A program made the translations under genes and the position numbers. Under the pieces are notes generated by a model. That model saw only the letters and a program-made list of their open reading frames with translations, searched no databases and had not been told where the DNA came from. From positions 124,001 through 188,000 of the forward strand of contig CANLXO010000005.1 of assembly GCA_947495055.1 (NCBI GenBank): 64,000 nt of DNA, written 5' to 3'. Source of the DNA: an uncultured Psychrobacter sp. (GTDB lineage Bacteria > Pseudomonadota > Gammaproteobacteria > Pseudomonadales > Moraxellaceae). Shown piece after piece: positions 43,019-50,827 of the stretch (the stretch's first letter is position 1; every line of letters starts with the position of its first letter).

Positions 43019-43453
43019 TGATACTCCGATGGACTACCTAGAGAGAGCAGTTGGGCGCGCATAACGCTTATCATGCGAGTGGCAACTGCTTTGGAATAAG
43101 ATATAAATTGTCTGCCATTATCGCATTGTCCTCTAGCCCCTGCAAGCTGAGAGCTTGTTTTCTGGCAGGTTCAGTCGTTTTTGCAGGCTATCGTCTTTTT
43201 TTTGCATAAAAGCAGTCATTAAAACTCGGGCTTTACAATAATAATGATAGCTAAGCGTAGGCGCTGATAGATTTCTGTTTTATAAGTCCTACAAAATTTT
43301 GCATCAAACTTACTATAGAATTAATCAATAAAGTCTATTATGTTAATATAACTTAATAAATTAGTACTGCTGTTTAAACTATGATTAGCCTAATAATGAT
43401 AGCTTTGAGGTAGTAAATGTCGGCAGTGAAGCTAAGTTAAAGGGGCTCTATTT
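43019..43453. other. Intergenic region between ettA and the reductase gene
   Basis: 435 bases of divergent promoter DNA. It has the ettA leader hairpin at its left end and AT-rich DNA near the reductase gene. No ORF is supported. Confidence 0.5.
43046..43090 (-). promoter_or_regulatory. Imperfect long hairpin in the ettA leader
   Basis: AGCAGTTG and CAACTGCT form an 8-bp perfect outer stem spanning 45 bases, with an inner ATAA/TTAT stem-loop. It lies 28-72 bases upstream of the ettA start on the coding strand. Confidence 0.35.
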
Positions 43454-44572
43454 ATGTCAACTGGCTACCATCCTGAGCTTATTCAGCGTGCTTTTATAGA
43501 CTTTGTTGGTACTCGCGTGCACTCCTTTTGGTCTTTGACGTCGCCTAAACTACGCTTATTAGCCAAGCATAAGCTAAGCGATGATCTAGTCGCGCTTCAA
43601 TTTGAGACCAATTATGCATTTCGTCAGCAATCGGGAAATAACTGGAATGGCGGACAGCATCTTAGTCTTATTGTACCGATTGACGGTGTTCGTCATCAGC
43701 GCCAGTACTCGATAGTTGGACTCCCGCAGCAGCCGTTATGGTGGCATAGCAAAAAGGCGCAGACACTAACTATAGCGATAAAGGCTCAAGGTTTAATCTC
43801 TCAACATTTAACGCAGCAAGCAGCGCTTGGTGATGTATTTGAGTGCAGCACTCCAAGCGGTAGTTTTATACTGCCATCTGCTTTAGATGAATCTGTGCCC
43901 ATATTATGTATTGCCAGTGGTAGCGGTATTACGCCGATGTTGGGACTGATAACTCAAGCCTTAAAGAGTGGGCGGACGGTTACGCTATTGCATTACAATC
44001 GTACGTCTATACTGACGTCATTTTGGTCATCATTGGCATCGACTTATCCTGCGTTTCGTTATCATTTGATAATCACTAAAGATTCTAGTACTTATCTTGC
44101 CAGTAGTCGTCATCTAAATACTCAGAGCTTGTTATCACTAGGACTGCCACTTGAGCAAACGCAAATATATGCCTGCGGCGCGCAAGAACTGTTATCAAGT
44201 TTATATCAAGCAGCAAGCGAGATTGATTTAGACGACGTATCACTGCGTGATAACATCACTGTAGAGCGCTTTGGCAGTAGTGATTTTGGATATAGTAAAG
44301 AGCAAAGCGCGGCTGATATCGTAGAGCGAACCATATCTCTACGCACGCGCCAGCGACAGTTCACAAGTGATACTACTTTACTTGCTGGTGCTGAAAAGGC
44401 AGGTATACGTCTGCCCTATGGTTGTCGTCAAGGTATCTGTCATTTATGCCGCTGCCAAAAAATCAGTGGTCAGGTCAAAAATATTCAGACAGGCGCGATT
44501 AGTAGTGATGGTTTTGAGTCCATTCAGACTTGTATTACAGTGCCTTTAACAGACGTCGTGCTCGACGTTTAA
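43454..44572 (+). CDS. Ferredoxin-NAD(P)H reductase-type electron donor for the desaturase (DesC-like)
   Basis: This 372-residue protein passes electrons from NAD(P)H through FAD and a [2Fe-2S] centre. The FAD region has RQYSIVG (near residue 80), the nucleotide site has CIASGSGITPMLGL near 155, and the C-terminal plant-type ferredoxin domain has YGCRQGICHLCRC and a later QTCITVP, i.e. C-x4-C-x2-C plus a distant Cys. The gene precedes the fatty acid desaturase gene with a 21-base gap, so the pair forms an operon like desC-desB of Pseudomonas. A good GGGG-rich ribosome site precedes the ATG. Confidence 0.9.
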   Translation: MSTGYHPELIQRAFIDFVGTRVHSFWSLTSPKLRLLAKHKLSDDLVALQFETNYAFRQQSGNNWNGGQHLSLIVPIDGVRHQRQYSIVGLPQQPLWWHSKKAQTLTIAIKAQGLISQHLTQQAALGDVFECSTPSGSFILPSALDESVPILCIASGSGITPMLGLITQALKSGRTVTLLHYNRTSILTSFWSSLASTYPAFRYHLIITKDSSTYLASSRHLNTQSLLSLGLPLEQTQIYACGAQELLSSLYQAASEIDLDDVSLRDNITVERFGSSDFGYSKEQSAADIVERTISLRTRQRQFTSDTTLLAGAEKAGIRLPYGCRQGICHLCRCQKISGQVKNIQTGAISSDGFESIQTCITVPLTDVVLDV

Positions 44573-44593
44573 CTCAGTAACTGAGGAGTTTTT

Positions 44594-45916
44594 ATGCGTT
44601 TATTACCGCCTATGTTTAGTGCTCAATCTGCGCTGCCTACTGCGTCTTTTTCGCCCGTTAATGACAAGCTATGGCCGCAAAAGCCCTACCCTACCTTGAG
44701 CGCTGCGCCGCTATCAAAAGCACAAACCAAAGCTATGGCTGATGAATTAGACGCTTTATACAAAGAGGTGATGGCTTCTCTTGGCTTGGAGGATGCTCGC
44801 TATATTCAGCGTATTTATAGCGCGGTCGTTTATAGCGAAACTCTAGCACGCGCTGTGCTTAGCATTGCCGCTATTCCCGCTTCACGCCGTAAGCAATTGG
44901 GTCTCTGGCTACTAGGCACCTCCCTGCTCAGCTTTAGCAAGATACTCAACAATATGGAGCTTGGGCATAATGTCATGCATGGTCAATATGACTGGATGGG
45001 GCATCCGCATCTAAACAGTCAAAAATTTGATTGGGACATTGTTTGTCCCGCCCCGCTCTGGCAGCATTCGCACAATTATTTGCATCATACCTTTACCAAT
45101 ATTGTTGGTCGTGATCATGATGTCGGCTATCATCTGATTCGAGTGACCGACGAGCAGTCTTGGACGCCAAGCGATCGCAACAACTTGTTGAGTACAGCGA
45201 TACTAGCACTAGGGTTTGAGTGGGCGGTAGCGTTTCACGATATTCAAATCAGTGTTGATGAATACGCCGATGACGCGCGCTTGGTCGATATTATGACGCC
45301 TAAGTCTCAGGCATTATTTAGCAAAATAAAGCGACAAGTAGGCAAAGATTACGTGGCATTTCCTGCGCTTTCAGGACTGGTATTTGGTACACGCAGTGCT
45401 ATGATGACCGTTAGCGGTAACGTGACTGCTAACCTTGTACGTAACGTCTGGACTTGGGCGGTGATATTTTGTGGTCACTTTACCGAGCAGGCTCATATTT
45501 ATACCCATCTTGATGACCATGAAAGCCGCGGCGACTGGTACACCAGACAGATACTAGGCTCAAGTAACCTTACAGGTCGCAAGTGGTTTCATATCTTGAC
45601 CGGTCATTTATCGCATCAGATTGAGCACCATATCTACCCTGACATGCCAGCCAATCGCTATACGCGCATCGCCCCGCAAGTACAAGAGATATGTAAAAAA
45701 TACGGCTTACCATACAATACTGGCAGCTTTGGTCAGCAGCTCAAACAGGTGATTAAGCGTATTCATCATTTTAGCAAGCCAAGCGCTGCTGAGTGGCAAT
45801 CACACTTAACAATGCAAGCTGTAGAGAATAAAGAGGTCACCAAGGCTGTGCCAACCGCGCATGGTCTGAGTAAATATTTGCCACCAGTCATGCGTAATGC
45901 TTTATTCTATGCTTAA
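44594..45916 (+). CDS. Membrane fatty acid desaturase (acyl-CoA type)
   Basis: This 440-residue diiron membrane enzyme introduces a double bond in acyl chains. Three histidine clusters coordinate the irons: HNVMH (near residue 119), HSHNYLHH (near 155) and HQIEHH (near 338). Hydrophobic spans lie between them. It probably works with the reductase just upstream, by analogy with DesB/DesC of Pseudomonas, which desaturate exogenous acyl-CoA. In a cold-living genus it would help keep membranes fluid, but that is inference. No TetR-type DesT regulator is next to it. The GGAG ribosome site is good. Confidence 0.92.
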   Translation: MRLLPPMFSAQSALPTASFSPVNDKLWPQKPYPTLSAAPLSKAQTKAMADELDALYKEVMASLGLEDARYIQRIYSAVVYSETLARAVLSIAAIPASRRKQLGLWLLGTSLLSFSKILNNMELGHNVMHGQYDWMGHPHLNSQKFDWDIVCPAPLWQHSHNYLHHTFTNIVGRDHDVGYHLIRVTDEQSWTPSDRNNLLSTAILALGFEWAVAFHDIQISVDEYADDARLVDIMTPKSQALFSKIKRQVGKDYVAFPALSGLVFGTRSAMMTVSGNVTANLVRNVWTWAVIFCGHFTEQAHIYTHLDDHESRGDWYTRQILGSSNLTGRKWFHILTGHLSHQIEHHIYPDMPANRYTRIAPQVQEICKKYGLPYNTGSFGQQLKQVIKRIHHFSKPSAAEWQSHLTMQAVENKEVTKAVPTAHGLSKYLPPVMRNALFYA

Positions 45917-45960
45917 TCAGCTTTATATTAAAATAAGTCATTTAGTAAACGGAGAGAGAT

Positions 45961-46245
45961 ATGAGTAATAATGAATCACTAGATATATCCCACAACCAAG
46001 ATGCCAAGCGTTTTGAGACCTCTATCGACAATAAGACAGGTTACATCAGCTACCAAGAACGCGGCGACACGCTCGTCTACGATCATACTATTGTGCCTGC
46101 AGCTCTAGGCGGGCGCGGTGTGGGCTCAGCACTGGTCAAGCACGCTTTAAACTATGCGCGTGACAACGACAAAAAAGTCGTGCCGCAGTGCTCGTTTGTT
46201 GCCTCATATATCAGCAAGCACCCTGAGTACAAAGATTTAGTTTAA
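45961..46245 (+). CDS. GNAT family N-acetyltransferase, short (YjdJ/YidJ type)
   Basis: This 94-residue protein is of the short GCN5-related type. The family signature is YISYQERGDTLVYDHTIVPAALGGRGVGSALVKHALNYA, seen in the stretches near residues 26-65, with the acetyl-CoA loop GGRGVGS at residues ~54-60. The C-terminal VVPQCSFVASYISKHPEYKDL is the typical ending. The substrate is unknown. It lies 44 bases after the desaturase gene on the same strand and could be read through from it. A GGAGAG ribosome site precedes the ATG. Confidence 0.9.
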   Translation: MSNNESLDISHNQDAKRFETSIDNKTGYISYQERGDTLVYDHTIVPAALGGRGVGSALVKHALNYARDNDKKVVPQCSFVASYISKHPEYKDLV

Positions 46246-46345
46246 GTGTAAAAGCTTATTCTAATATGTACTCAACGGATTTCGCTCCTGTTGTATCTAT
46301 TCTTATAAATTTTAACTTTTTTATCACTATCATAAGGACAGCATC

Positions 46346-46639
46346 ATGAGTAGTTTATCTGATAAACAAGTGGATATGCAGCTTGAGGATCTAGCAGGCT
46401 GGCAGCGTGATGGCAGCAGTATCGTCAAGACCTATCACTTTAATGATTTTATCGAAGCTATGAGTTTTATGAATCAAGCAGCTTTTTATGCTGAGGCGCT
46501 CGAGCATCATCCCGAGTGGCGCAACGTTTATAACATCGTCGAAGTACGTTTGACGACGAATGATACTGGCGGTATTACCAGTCATGATATTCGCCTAGCT
46601 AAGCGCATGGAATATATTATTCAGCCTAAAAGACTATAA
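46346..46639 (+). CDS. phhB: 4a-hydroxytetrahydrobiopterin dehydratase
   Basis: PhhB (PCD/DCoH family) recycles the pterin cofactor after phenylalanine hydroxylation. The 97-residue protein has the motif [23 protein letters not shown] (split near residues 51-73) with the conserved His pair and Trp, and W19 of the usual DLAGWQRDG. No phenylalanine hydroxylase gene (phhA) is adjacent in this window, so the role may be general pterin handling. The start has an AAGGA site. Confidence 0.92.
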   Translation: MSSLSDKQVDMQLEDLAGWQRDGSSIVKTYHFNDFIEAMSFMNQAAFYAEALEHHPEWRNVYNIVEVRLTTNDTGGITSHDIRLAKRMEYIIQPKRL

Positions 46640-46688
46640 TCTGTACTTACAAACTCTTTAAGATTATGAGTCCTTGTTTGCTTAAACC

Positions 46689-46719
46689 AAAAAACCGTCT
46701 CCTTAGAAGACGGTTTTTT
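46689..46719. terminator. Bidirectional terminator between phhB and the DUF1328 gene
   Basis: A perfect stem AAAACCGTCT and AGACGGTTTT with a short loop, with A and T runs at both ends, between convergent genes. Confidence 0.88.
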
Positions 46720-46747
46720 GATTATAAAGAATAATTTTTTTGCAGAT

Positions 46748-46903
46748 CTACATCTTGCGGCTAACAAAGGCCACAATGAATAAGATAACAGCTACAGCTA
46801 ATAGTACGTAAGCAATATTGGCAGATAAGCCTGCAACGCCGCCAAATCCAAGTAAACTTGCGATAAGTGCGACAATGGCAAAAATGATAGCCCAACGAAA
46901 CAT
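46748..46903 (-). CDS. DUF1328 small membrane protein (YtjA-like)
   Basis: This 51-residue protein is almost wholly hydrophobic with two short membrane segments. It begins [16 protein letters not shown] and continues [15 protein letters not shown], the family pattern (YtjA of E. coli has 53 residues). A strong AAAGGAG site lies six bases ahead of the ATG. Function is unknown; related genes in other bacteria respond to stress. It is shorter than the usual gene-finding cut-off. It converges on phhB at a shared terminator. Confidence 0.9.
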   Translation of the reverse strand: MFRWAIIFAIVALIASLLGFGGVAGLSANIAYVLLAVAVILFIVAFVSRKM

Positions 46904-47334
46904 AAAATTCTCCTTTAATTGTTAATGTAGGTAGCTTTGGTTATAAGTAGCTTTAATTAATTGTTTTTAATACTATTCTTAAGAATCAAATAGTACTAAA
47001 TTACCTCTAAAAGGATCGTTTGATTTGGTAATTAAACATTGAATTATGTAACTTTTGTAAGTTTAAAAGTATCGATGTAGTAGATACTTAAGTACGACCG
47101 TTTTATGTGTCTATATATAAATAGCATCTAGTATGCCTACCTATATTGACGTAAAATCCATTTAACACCAAAATCGGCCAATGAGAGCTCTGCAACAAGA
47201 ACCTTAATAAACCAGCTCTTGTAACTATATTTAATAATTATCTGCTCAACATCTCACAGCTCAAATTTTTTAAGGCTCAAACATTACTTTTTTAATCACT
47301 CTATCTTCTTTAATCACACTATAAGGAAACTATT
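46904..47334. other. Intergenic region between the DUF1328 gene and the saccharopine-dehydrogenase-like gene
   Basis: 431 AT-rich bases. Divergent promoters by position. No ORF or clear structure is seen. Confidence 0.5.
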
Positions 47335-48606
47335 ATGTCTACCTCAAATCAGATAAACACTGACACGCGCGAATATGCCGTTGTCTTGTACGGTGCTACT
47401 AGCTTTGTCGGTCAAATTACGGCGCATTACTTATCAGAGTTTTTGTCTGAGAATAATGACGCAAAAGCGACTTGGGCGATTGCAGGGCGCGATGAAGACA
47501 AACTCAAAAAACTACAGTCTGAAATCAGTGGCTCTGACTCTACGCAAAAAGTCGACATTATCATTGCCAATAGTAACGATGACGCCAGCCTAGATAAGAT
47601 GACCAAACAAACACAGGTCATTATCTCAACCGTCGGTCCTTACCTAAAGTACGGTGAGCCTTTGATCAAATCTTGCAGCGCTAATGGTACTGATTATGTT
47701 GATCTGACGGGCGAAGCTATCTTTATCAAAGATATGATGGATAAGTATGAGGACGCCGCCAAACAAAGTGGCGCTCGTATCGTCAACTCGTGCGGCTTTG
47801 ACTCTATTCCCTCAGATTTAGGCGTGTACTTTACTCAGCAGCAAGCTCAAGATAAGTTCTATGATGTTTGTAGTACCATTCATATGCGCGTAAAAGCAGC
47901 TAAAGGCGGCCTCTCTGGTGGTACGATTGCCTCAATGGCGACTATATTTGAAGAAGTCGGCGAAGACAAATCACGCCGCAAGCAAGTGACGAATCCTTAT
48001 CTACTCAATACTGATGATGACGCGCCAAATACTCGTCAGTACAATGTCAGCAAACCTGAATATGATGATAAGCACAAGCGCTGGCTAGCTCCTTTTGTGA
48101 TGGCAAGTATCAATACGCGTATCGTACATCGCAGCAATCAGTTATCAGATTATGAGTATGGTCGCGACTTTAAGTACGACGAAGCCATGTGGATGAAAGA
48201 TGGTATCAAAGGTCAGATGACCAGCTACGCGTTAAGTGCAGGTCTTATGGGCTTTGCCGCCTCTATGATGTTTAAGCCCAGCCGTGAATTACTCTCAAAG
48301 CATGTCCTACCTAAGTCAGGTAGCGGTCCTTCAAAGTCTGAACAAGACAACGGTTATTTTGATATTCGCTTCTTTGGCGAAACGGCTAAAAATGAGCATA
48401 TCAGTACCAAAGTTACAGGGGACAAAGACCCAGGCTATGGCAGCACCTCACGTATGCTAGCGCAATCGGCGCTATGCTTGGCACAAGATATCTCAAAAGA
48501 GAGCGTTGAAGGCGGCTTTTGGACACCAGCCTCTGCTATGGGTGAGCACTTGATCAAGCGTTTAGAGGAACACTCTGGTTTAAGCTTTGAAGTTGTTGAT
48601 AGCTAA
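47335..48606 (+). CDS. Saccharopine dehydrogenase-like / trans-acting enoyl reductase family protein
   Basis: This 423-residue protein has a Rossmann fold at the start (VVLYGATSFVGQITAHYL, residues ~16-33), then the saccharopine-dehydrogenase NADP-binding pattern with AIAGRDEDKLKKL, STVGPYLKYGEPL, YVDLTGE and CGFDSIPSDLGVY. In mycobacteria such proteins are trans-acting enoyl reductases for lipid synthesis; in other bacteria the role is unknown. A hydrophobic stretch lies near residues 300-318 (YALSAGLMGFAAS). The AAGGA site is good. Confidence 0.88.
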   Translation: MSTSNQINTDTREYAVVLYGATSFVGQITAHYLSEFLSENNDAKATWAIAGRDEDKLKKLQSEISGSDSTQKVDIIIANSNDDASLDKMTKQTQVIISTVGPYLKYGEPLIKSCSANGTDYVDLTGEAIFIKDMMDKYEDAAKQSGARIVNSCGFDSIPSDLGVYFTQQQAQDKFYDVCSTIHMRVKAAKGGLSGGTIASMATIFEEVGEDKSRRKQVTNPYLLNTDDDAPNTRQYNVSKPEYDDKHKRWLAPFVMASINTRIVHRSNQLSDYEYGRDFKYDEAMWMKDGIKGQMTSYALSAGLMGFAASMMFKPSRELLSKHVLPKSGSGPSKSEQDNGYFDIRFFGETAKNEHISTKVTGDKDPGYGSTSRMLAQSALCLAQDISKESVEGGFWTPASAMGEHLIKRLEEHSGLSFEVVDS

Positions 48607-48665
48607 TATTGATACTTTTTTTAGCGCCTACTTTGTTTTAGCGCCAAAAATTTAAAGACACAATC

Positions 48666-48700
48666 AACCGCATCTTATTGTTAAGGTGCGGTTTTTTTAT
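48666..48700 (+). terminator. Rho-independent terminator after the saccharopine-dehydrogenase-like gene
   Basis: Arms ACCGCATCTTA and TAAGGTGCGGT (one G-U pair) are followed by seven T residues. Confidence 0.88.
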
Positions 48701-48994
48701 CGGTTGATGACACAAGTATGAGTGTTAGGTAACTGACATTGCCGTATTGCGCGTTTTCACTACATTACGCTACATAATCTTAGCCTATTGTCACAGCGTA
48801 CTGGCAATCATTTGGGTAGTATAAATTTTGATAAGCACAACTTATTTATCTATATCTTAATCAGCGCTTGTAAAGTACAGCGTTTATTCAAGCTCTATAG
48901 ATAGATATTTCACATAAAAAAGGTATATGCAGCTTTTGCTGTGGAACATCACAAAGCTATCAAATAATACATAACCTATTAAGAGGATAAAATT
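48701..48994. other. Intergenic region upstream of the 280-residue secreted protein gene
   Basis: AT-rich region of nearly 300 bases, presumably carrying the promoter. No ORF, repeat or structure is supported. Confidence 0.45.
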
Positions 48995-49837
48995 ATGAAA
49001 TTGAATATATTAACTGCAGCGGTACTCACGTCAGGTTTGGCTGTGGCAGCCACAGGCGCTAATGCTGGTATGACTACTGATCGTAACGGTAATGTCGGCT
49101 ATGATACTTATGATGAATGCGTCATGGCGGTAAAAGACGGCTCTGCTAAGTTCTATACTCCTTATACTTACCAAAACCCGATGCGCCGCACAGGTGAAGT
49201 CAGCGTAGCTAAGATGAGCCTGTCTGAGGTTATGATCCCCCAAAGCGTAGTCAACAATAATAATTTACGTACCAGCGACTATGAAGCAGGTGCTTGTGAT
49301 ATGGGTGTTGGTCAGTCCAATGGTCGCTACGGTGTTTCAGGTGCGCTAGTAGGTAAATATGTTCCTTTTGCCTCTGACATGCCAGTTAATGTCTATATGG
49401 ATAGAAATGGCAACCCTGTACGTGTCACCATGCAGCAGTGTGATAACCATTTTGGTAGCAACTTCCCAACTCCCGTTATCAGTGAAGTCAAAGCGCCAGA
49501 AGCACAGCTTGCAATCCAAGAAGATCGCAGTATGGAAGCAGTCGTTATCGAGACCAAGCGTACTATTCGTCCAACGCAGTATCAAGTCAGCGAAGTCATC
49601 ATAGCGCCTAGTGATCAGGTTCAACGCGTGAATACAGCAGCAGGTACAAGAGTTGCTGTAGAGACAGCAGATGGTCGTACGGTGTATGTTGGTCAAGAAG
49701 CAGATGCTCAAGCCATCAGAAACACTGATATCAATCAGACTTATCCTGTGATTCGTGTGCCAGACAATAACATGCAAAACAACATGCAGCAGCGCATCAT
49801 CGATCCAAACACAGGTAGAACTATCATAGTTGAGTAA
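48995..49837 (+). CDS. Secreted protein of unknown function
   Basis: This 280-residue protein has a signal peptide (MKLNILTAAVLTSGLAVAAT then GANAGM, cleavage near residue 24). The N-terminal half carries a Cys near residue 42, a Cys near 101 and a Cys near 148, so disulphides are possible in the periplasm or outside. The C-terminal part is Gln/Asn/Val-rich and contains a YPVIRVPDNNMQNNMQQR segment. I do not recognise the family. An AGAGG site precedes the ATG. A terminator lies after it near 49979. Confidence 0.75.
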   Translation: MKLNILTAAVLTSGLAVAATGANAGMTTDRNGNVGYDTYDECVMAVKDGSAKFYTPYTYQNPMRRTGEVSVAKMSLSEVMIPQSVVNNNNLRTSDYEAGACDMGVGQSNGRYGVSGALVGKYVPFASDMPVNVYMDRNGNPVRVTMQQCDNHFGSNFPTPVISEVKAPEAQLAIQEDRSMEAVVIETKRTIRPTQYQVSEVIIAPSDQVQRVNTAAGTRVAVETADGRTVYVGQEADAQAIRNTDINQTYPVIRVPDNNMQNNMQQRIIDPNTGRTIIVE

Positions 49838-50230
49838 TACTTTAACGCTAGCGATATTATAGTTAGAATCTGCAACGTGACATCAACACTTTTGAGTGAT
49901 AAGCAGGTTTTGGACATATATTTTGCACGTTATAACAACTTAGATTGACTCTGTGAGAGTATTAATCTCTTTACTACTGAAATACCAGCCATTGAGCTGG
50001 TATTTTTGCGTCTAAGACATCATTAATGGACATCAAGTTTTTATAATGTTTTATTTTATCTGACATAAACGTTGTAGCAATGATGACTCAGTTGTTGTCT
50101 TTATAGGTCTTTTGCTTTTAGGGCGTAAGACCTATAGCTCAATTAGCATAATAGGAAATCATGCTAGTTTACTTAAAAGTCTAAACTCATTTTGGACTTG
50201 TCTTAGATTTGCAACTCAAGGAATACTCTA
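49838..50230. other. Intergenic region between the two secreted-protein genes
   Basis: 393 bases, including a terminator (49979-50009) and the promoter region of the next gene. Nothing else is supported. Confidence 0.45.
49979..50009 (+). terminator. Rho-independent terminator after the 280-residue secreted protein gene
   Basis: AATACCAGC and GCTGGTATT form a 9-bp stem with a short loop, followed by T residues. It is about 140 bases beyond the stop. Confidence 0.75.
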
Positions 50231-50689
50231 ATGCAAAACCGTACTTTATCTCTACTTTTCGGCACTACTCTCATGATGCCTATCTTTGCCTTCGCTGCTA
50301 CTGATAGTAGTGTGACACCCGCTGATATACGTACCACTGCTGTAGACAATACTTTGCAAGCTCAAATTGAAGGTCCTGATAGGGAGCTACTAGCCACTCA
50401 GCCCGGTGAAATCGAAGTCGATACAAACCCTGCGCAATTAGATTCAAGCATGATGGAAGATTCAAGCATGATGGAAGATTCAAGCATGATGGAAGATCCA
50501 AACATGATGGAGGATCCAGACATGATGAAAGATCCAAACATGATGGAAGATCCAAACATGATGGAAGATCCAAGCATGATGCCAAACTCTGTAACGCCAT
50601 TAGAGTCAGAGCAAAGAATTGAGGGTGCAGATAGTACAACGACAGTTCCTGTAACTCTACAAGAAACTCGTCGTATCATAACCCAGTAA
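50231..50689 (+). CDS. Secreted protein with methionine-rich hexapeptide repeats
   Basis: This 152-residue protein has a signal peptide (cleavage near AFAAT at residues 20-24). Residues ~71-118 form eight copies of a hexapeptide of the type D-(S/P)-(S/N/D)-M-M-(E/K), giving 16 Met and many acidic residues in fewer than 50 positions. Met-Met with acidic neighbours suggests weak copper or other metal binding in the periplasm, but that is inference. The flanks are plain and Thr/Val-rich. I do not recognise the family. The ATG has an AAGGA site. Repeat length is a multiple of three, so copy changes would keep the frame. Confidence 0.75.
   Translation: MQNRTLSLLFGTTLMMPIFAFAATDSSVTPADIRTTAVDNTLQAQIEGPDRELLATQPGEIEVDTNPAQLDSSMMEDSSMMEDSSMMEDPNMMEDPDMMKDPNMMEDPNMMEDPSMMPNSVTPLESEQRIEGADSTTTVPVTLQETRRIITQ
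50441..50584 (+). repeat. Eight 18-bp tandem repeats inside the Met-rich gene
   Basis: Eight contiguous 18-bp units; the first three are identical (GATTCAAGCATGATGGAA), later ones show one to four changes. In frame with the coding sequence. Confidence 0.95.
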
Positions 50690-50773
50690 TGTTAGACCAC
50701 TGGAGTACTTAGACATATGGTGTCGTCCTAAGATAAGTCGTTTATCGTATCCTTACTTTAGAACGGCGCACAT

Positions 50774-50803
50774 GAAAAAAGGCAGCCAGTGGCTGCCTTT
50801 TCT
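50774..50803. terminator. Bidirectional terminator between the Met-rich gene and tex
   Basis: A perfect stem AAAGGCAGCCA and complement with a very short loop, with A and T runs on both sides, between convergent genes. Confidence 0.85.
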
Positions 50804-50827
50804 GTGTGTTAAATAAAGATTGAGCAG

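Noticed and set aside
49346..49777. A 143-codon minus-strand ORF inside the 280-residue secreted protein gene
   Set aside because: It is Cys/His/Ile-rich in a way typical of antisense frames, and the plus-strand frame has a signal peptide and ribosome site.
50441..50584. CRISPR-like array
   Set aside because: The units are contiguous with no spacers, and they are in frame with a coding sequence.
50298..50679. Minus-strand ORFs over the Met-rich repeat gene
   Set aside because: They are shadows produced by the 18-bp repeat, which leaves several frames free of stops; the plus-strand frame has the signal peptide and ribosome site.
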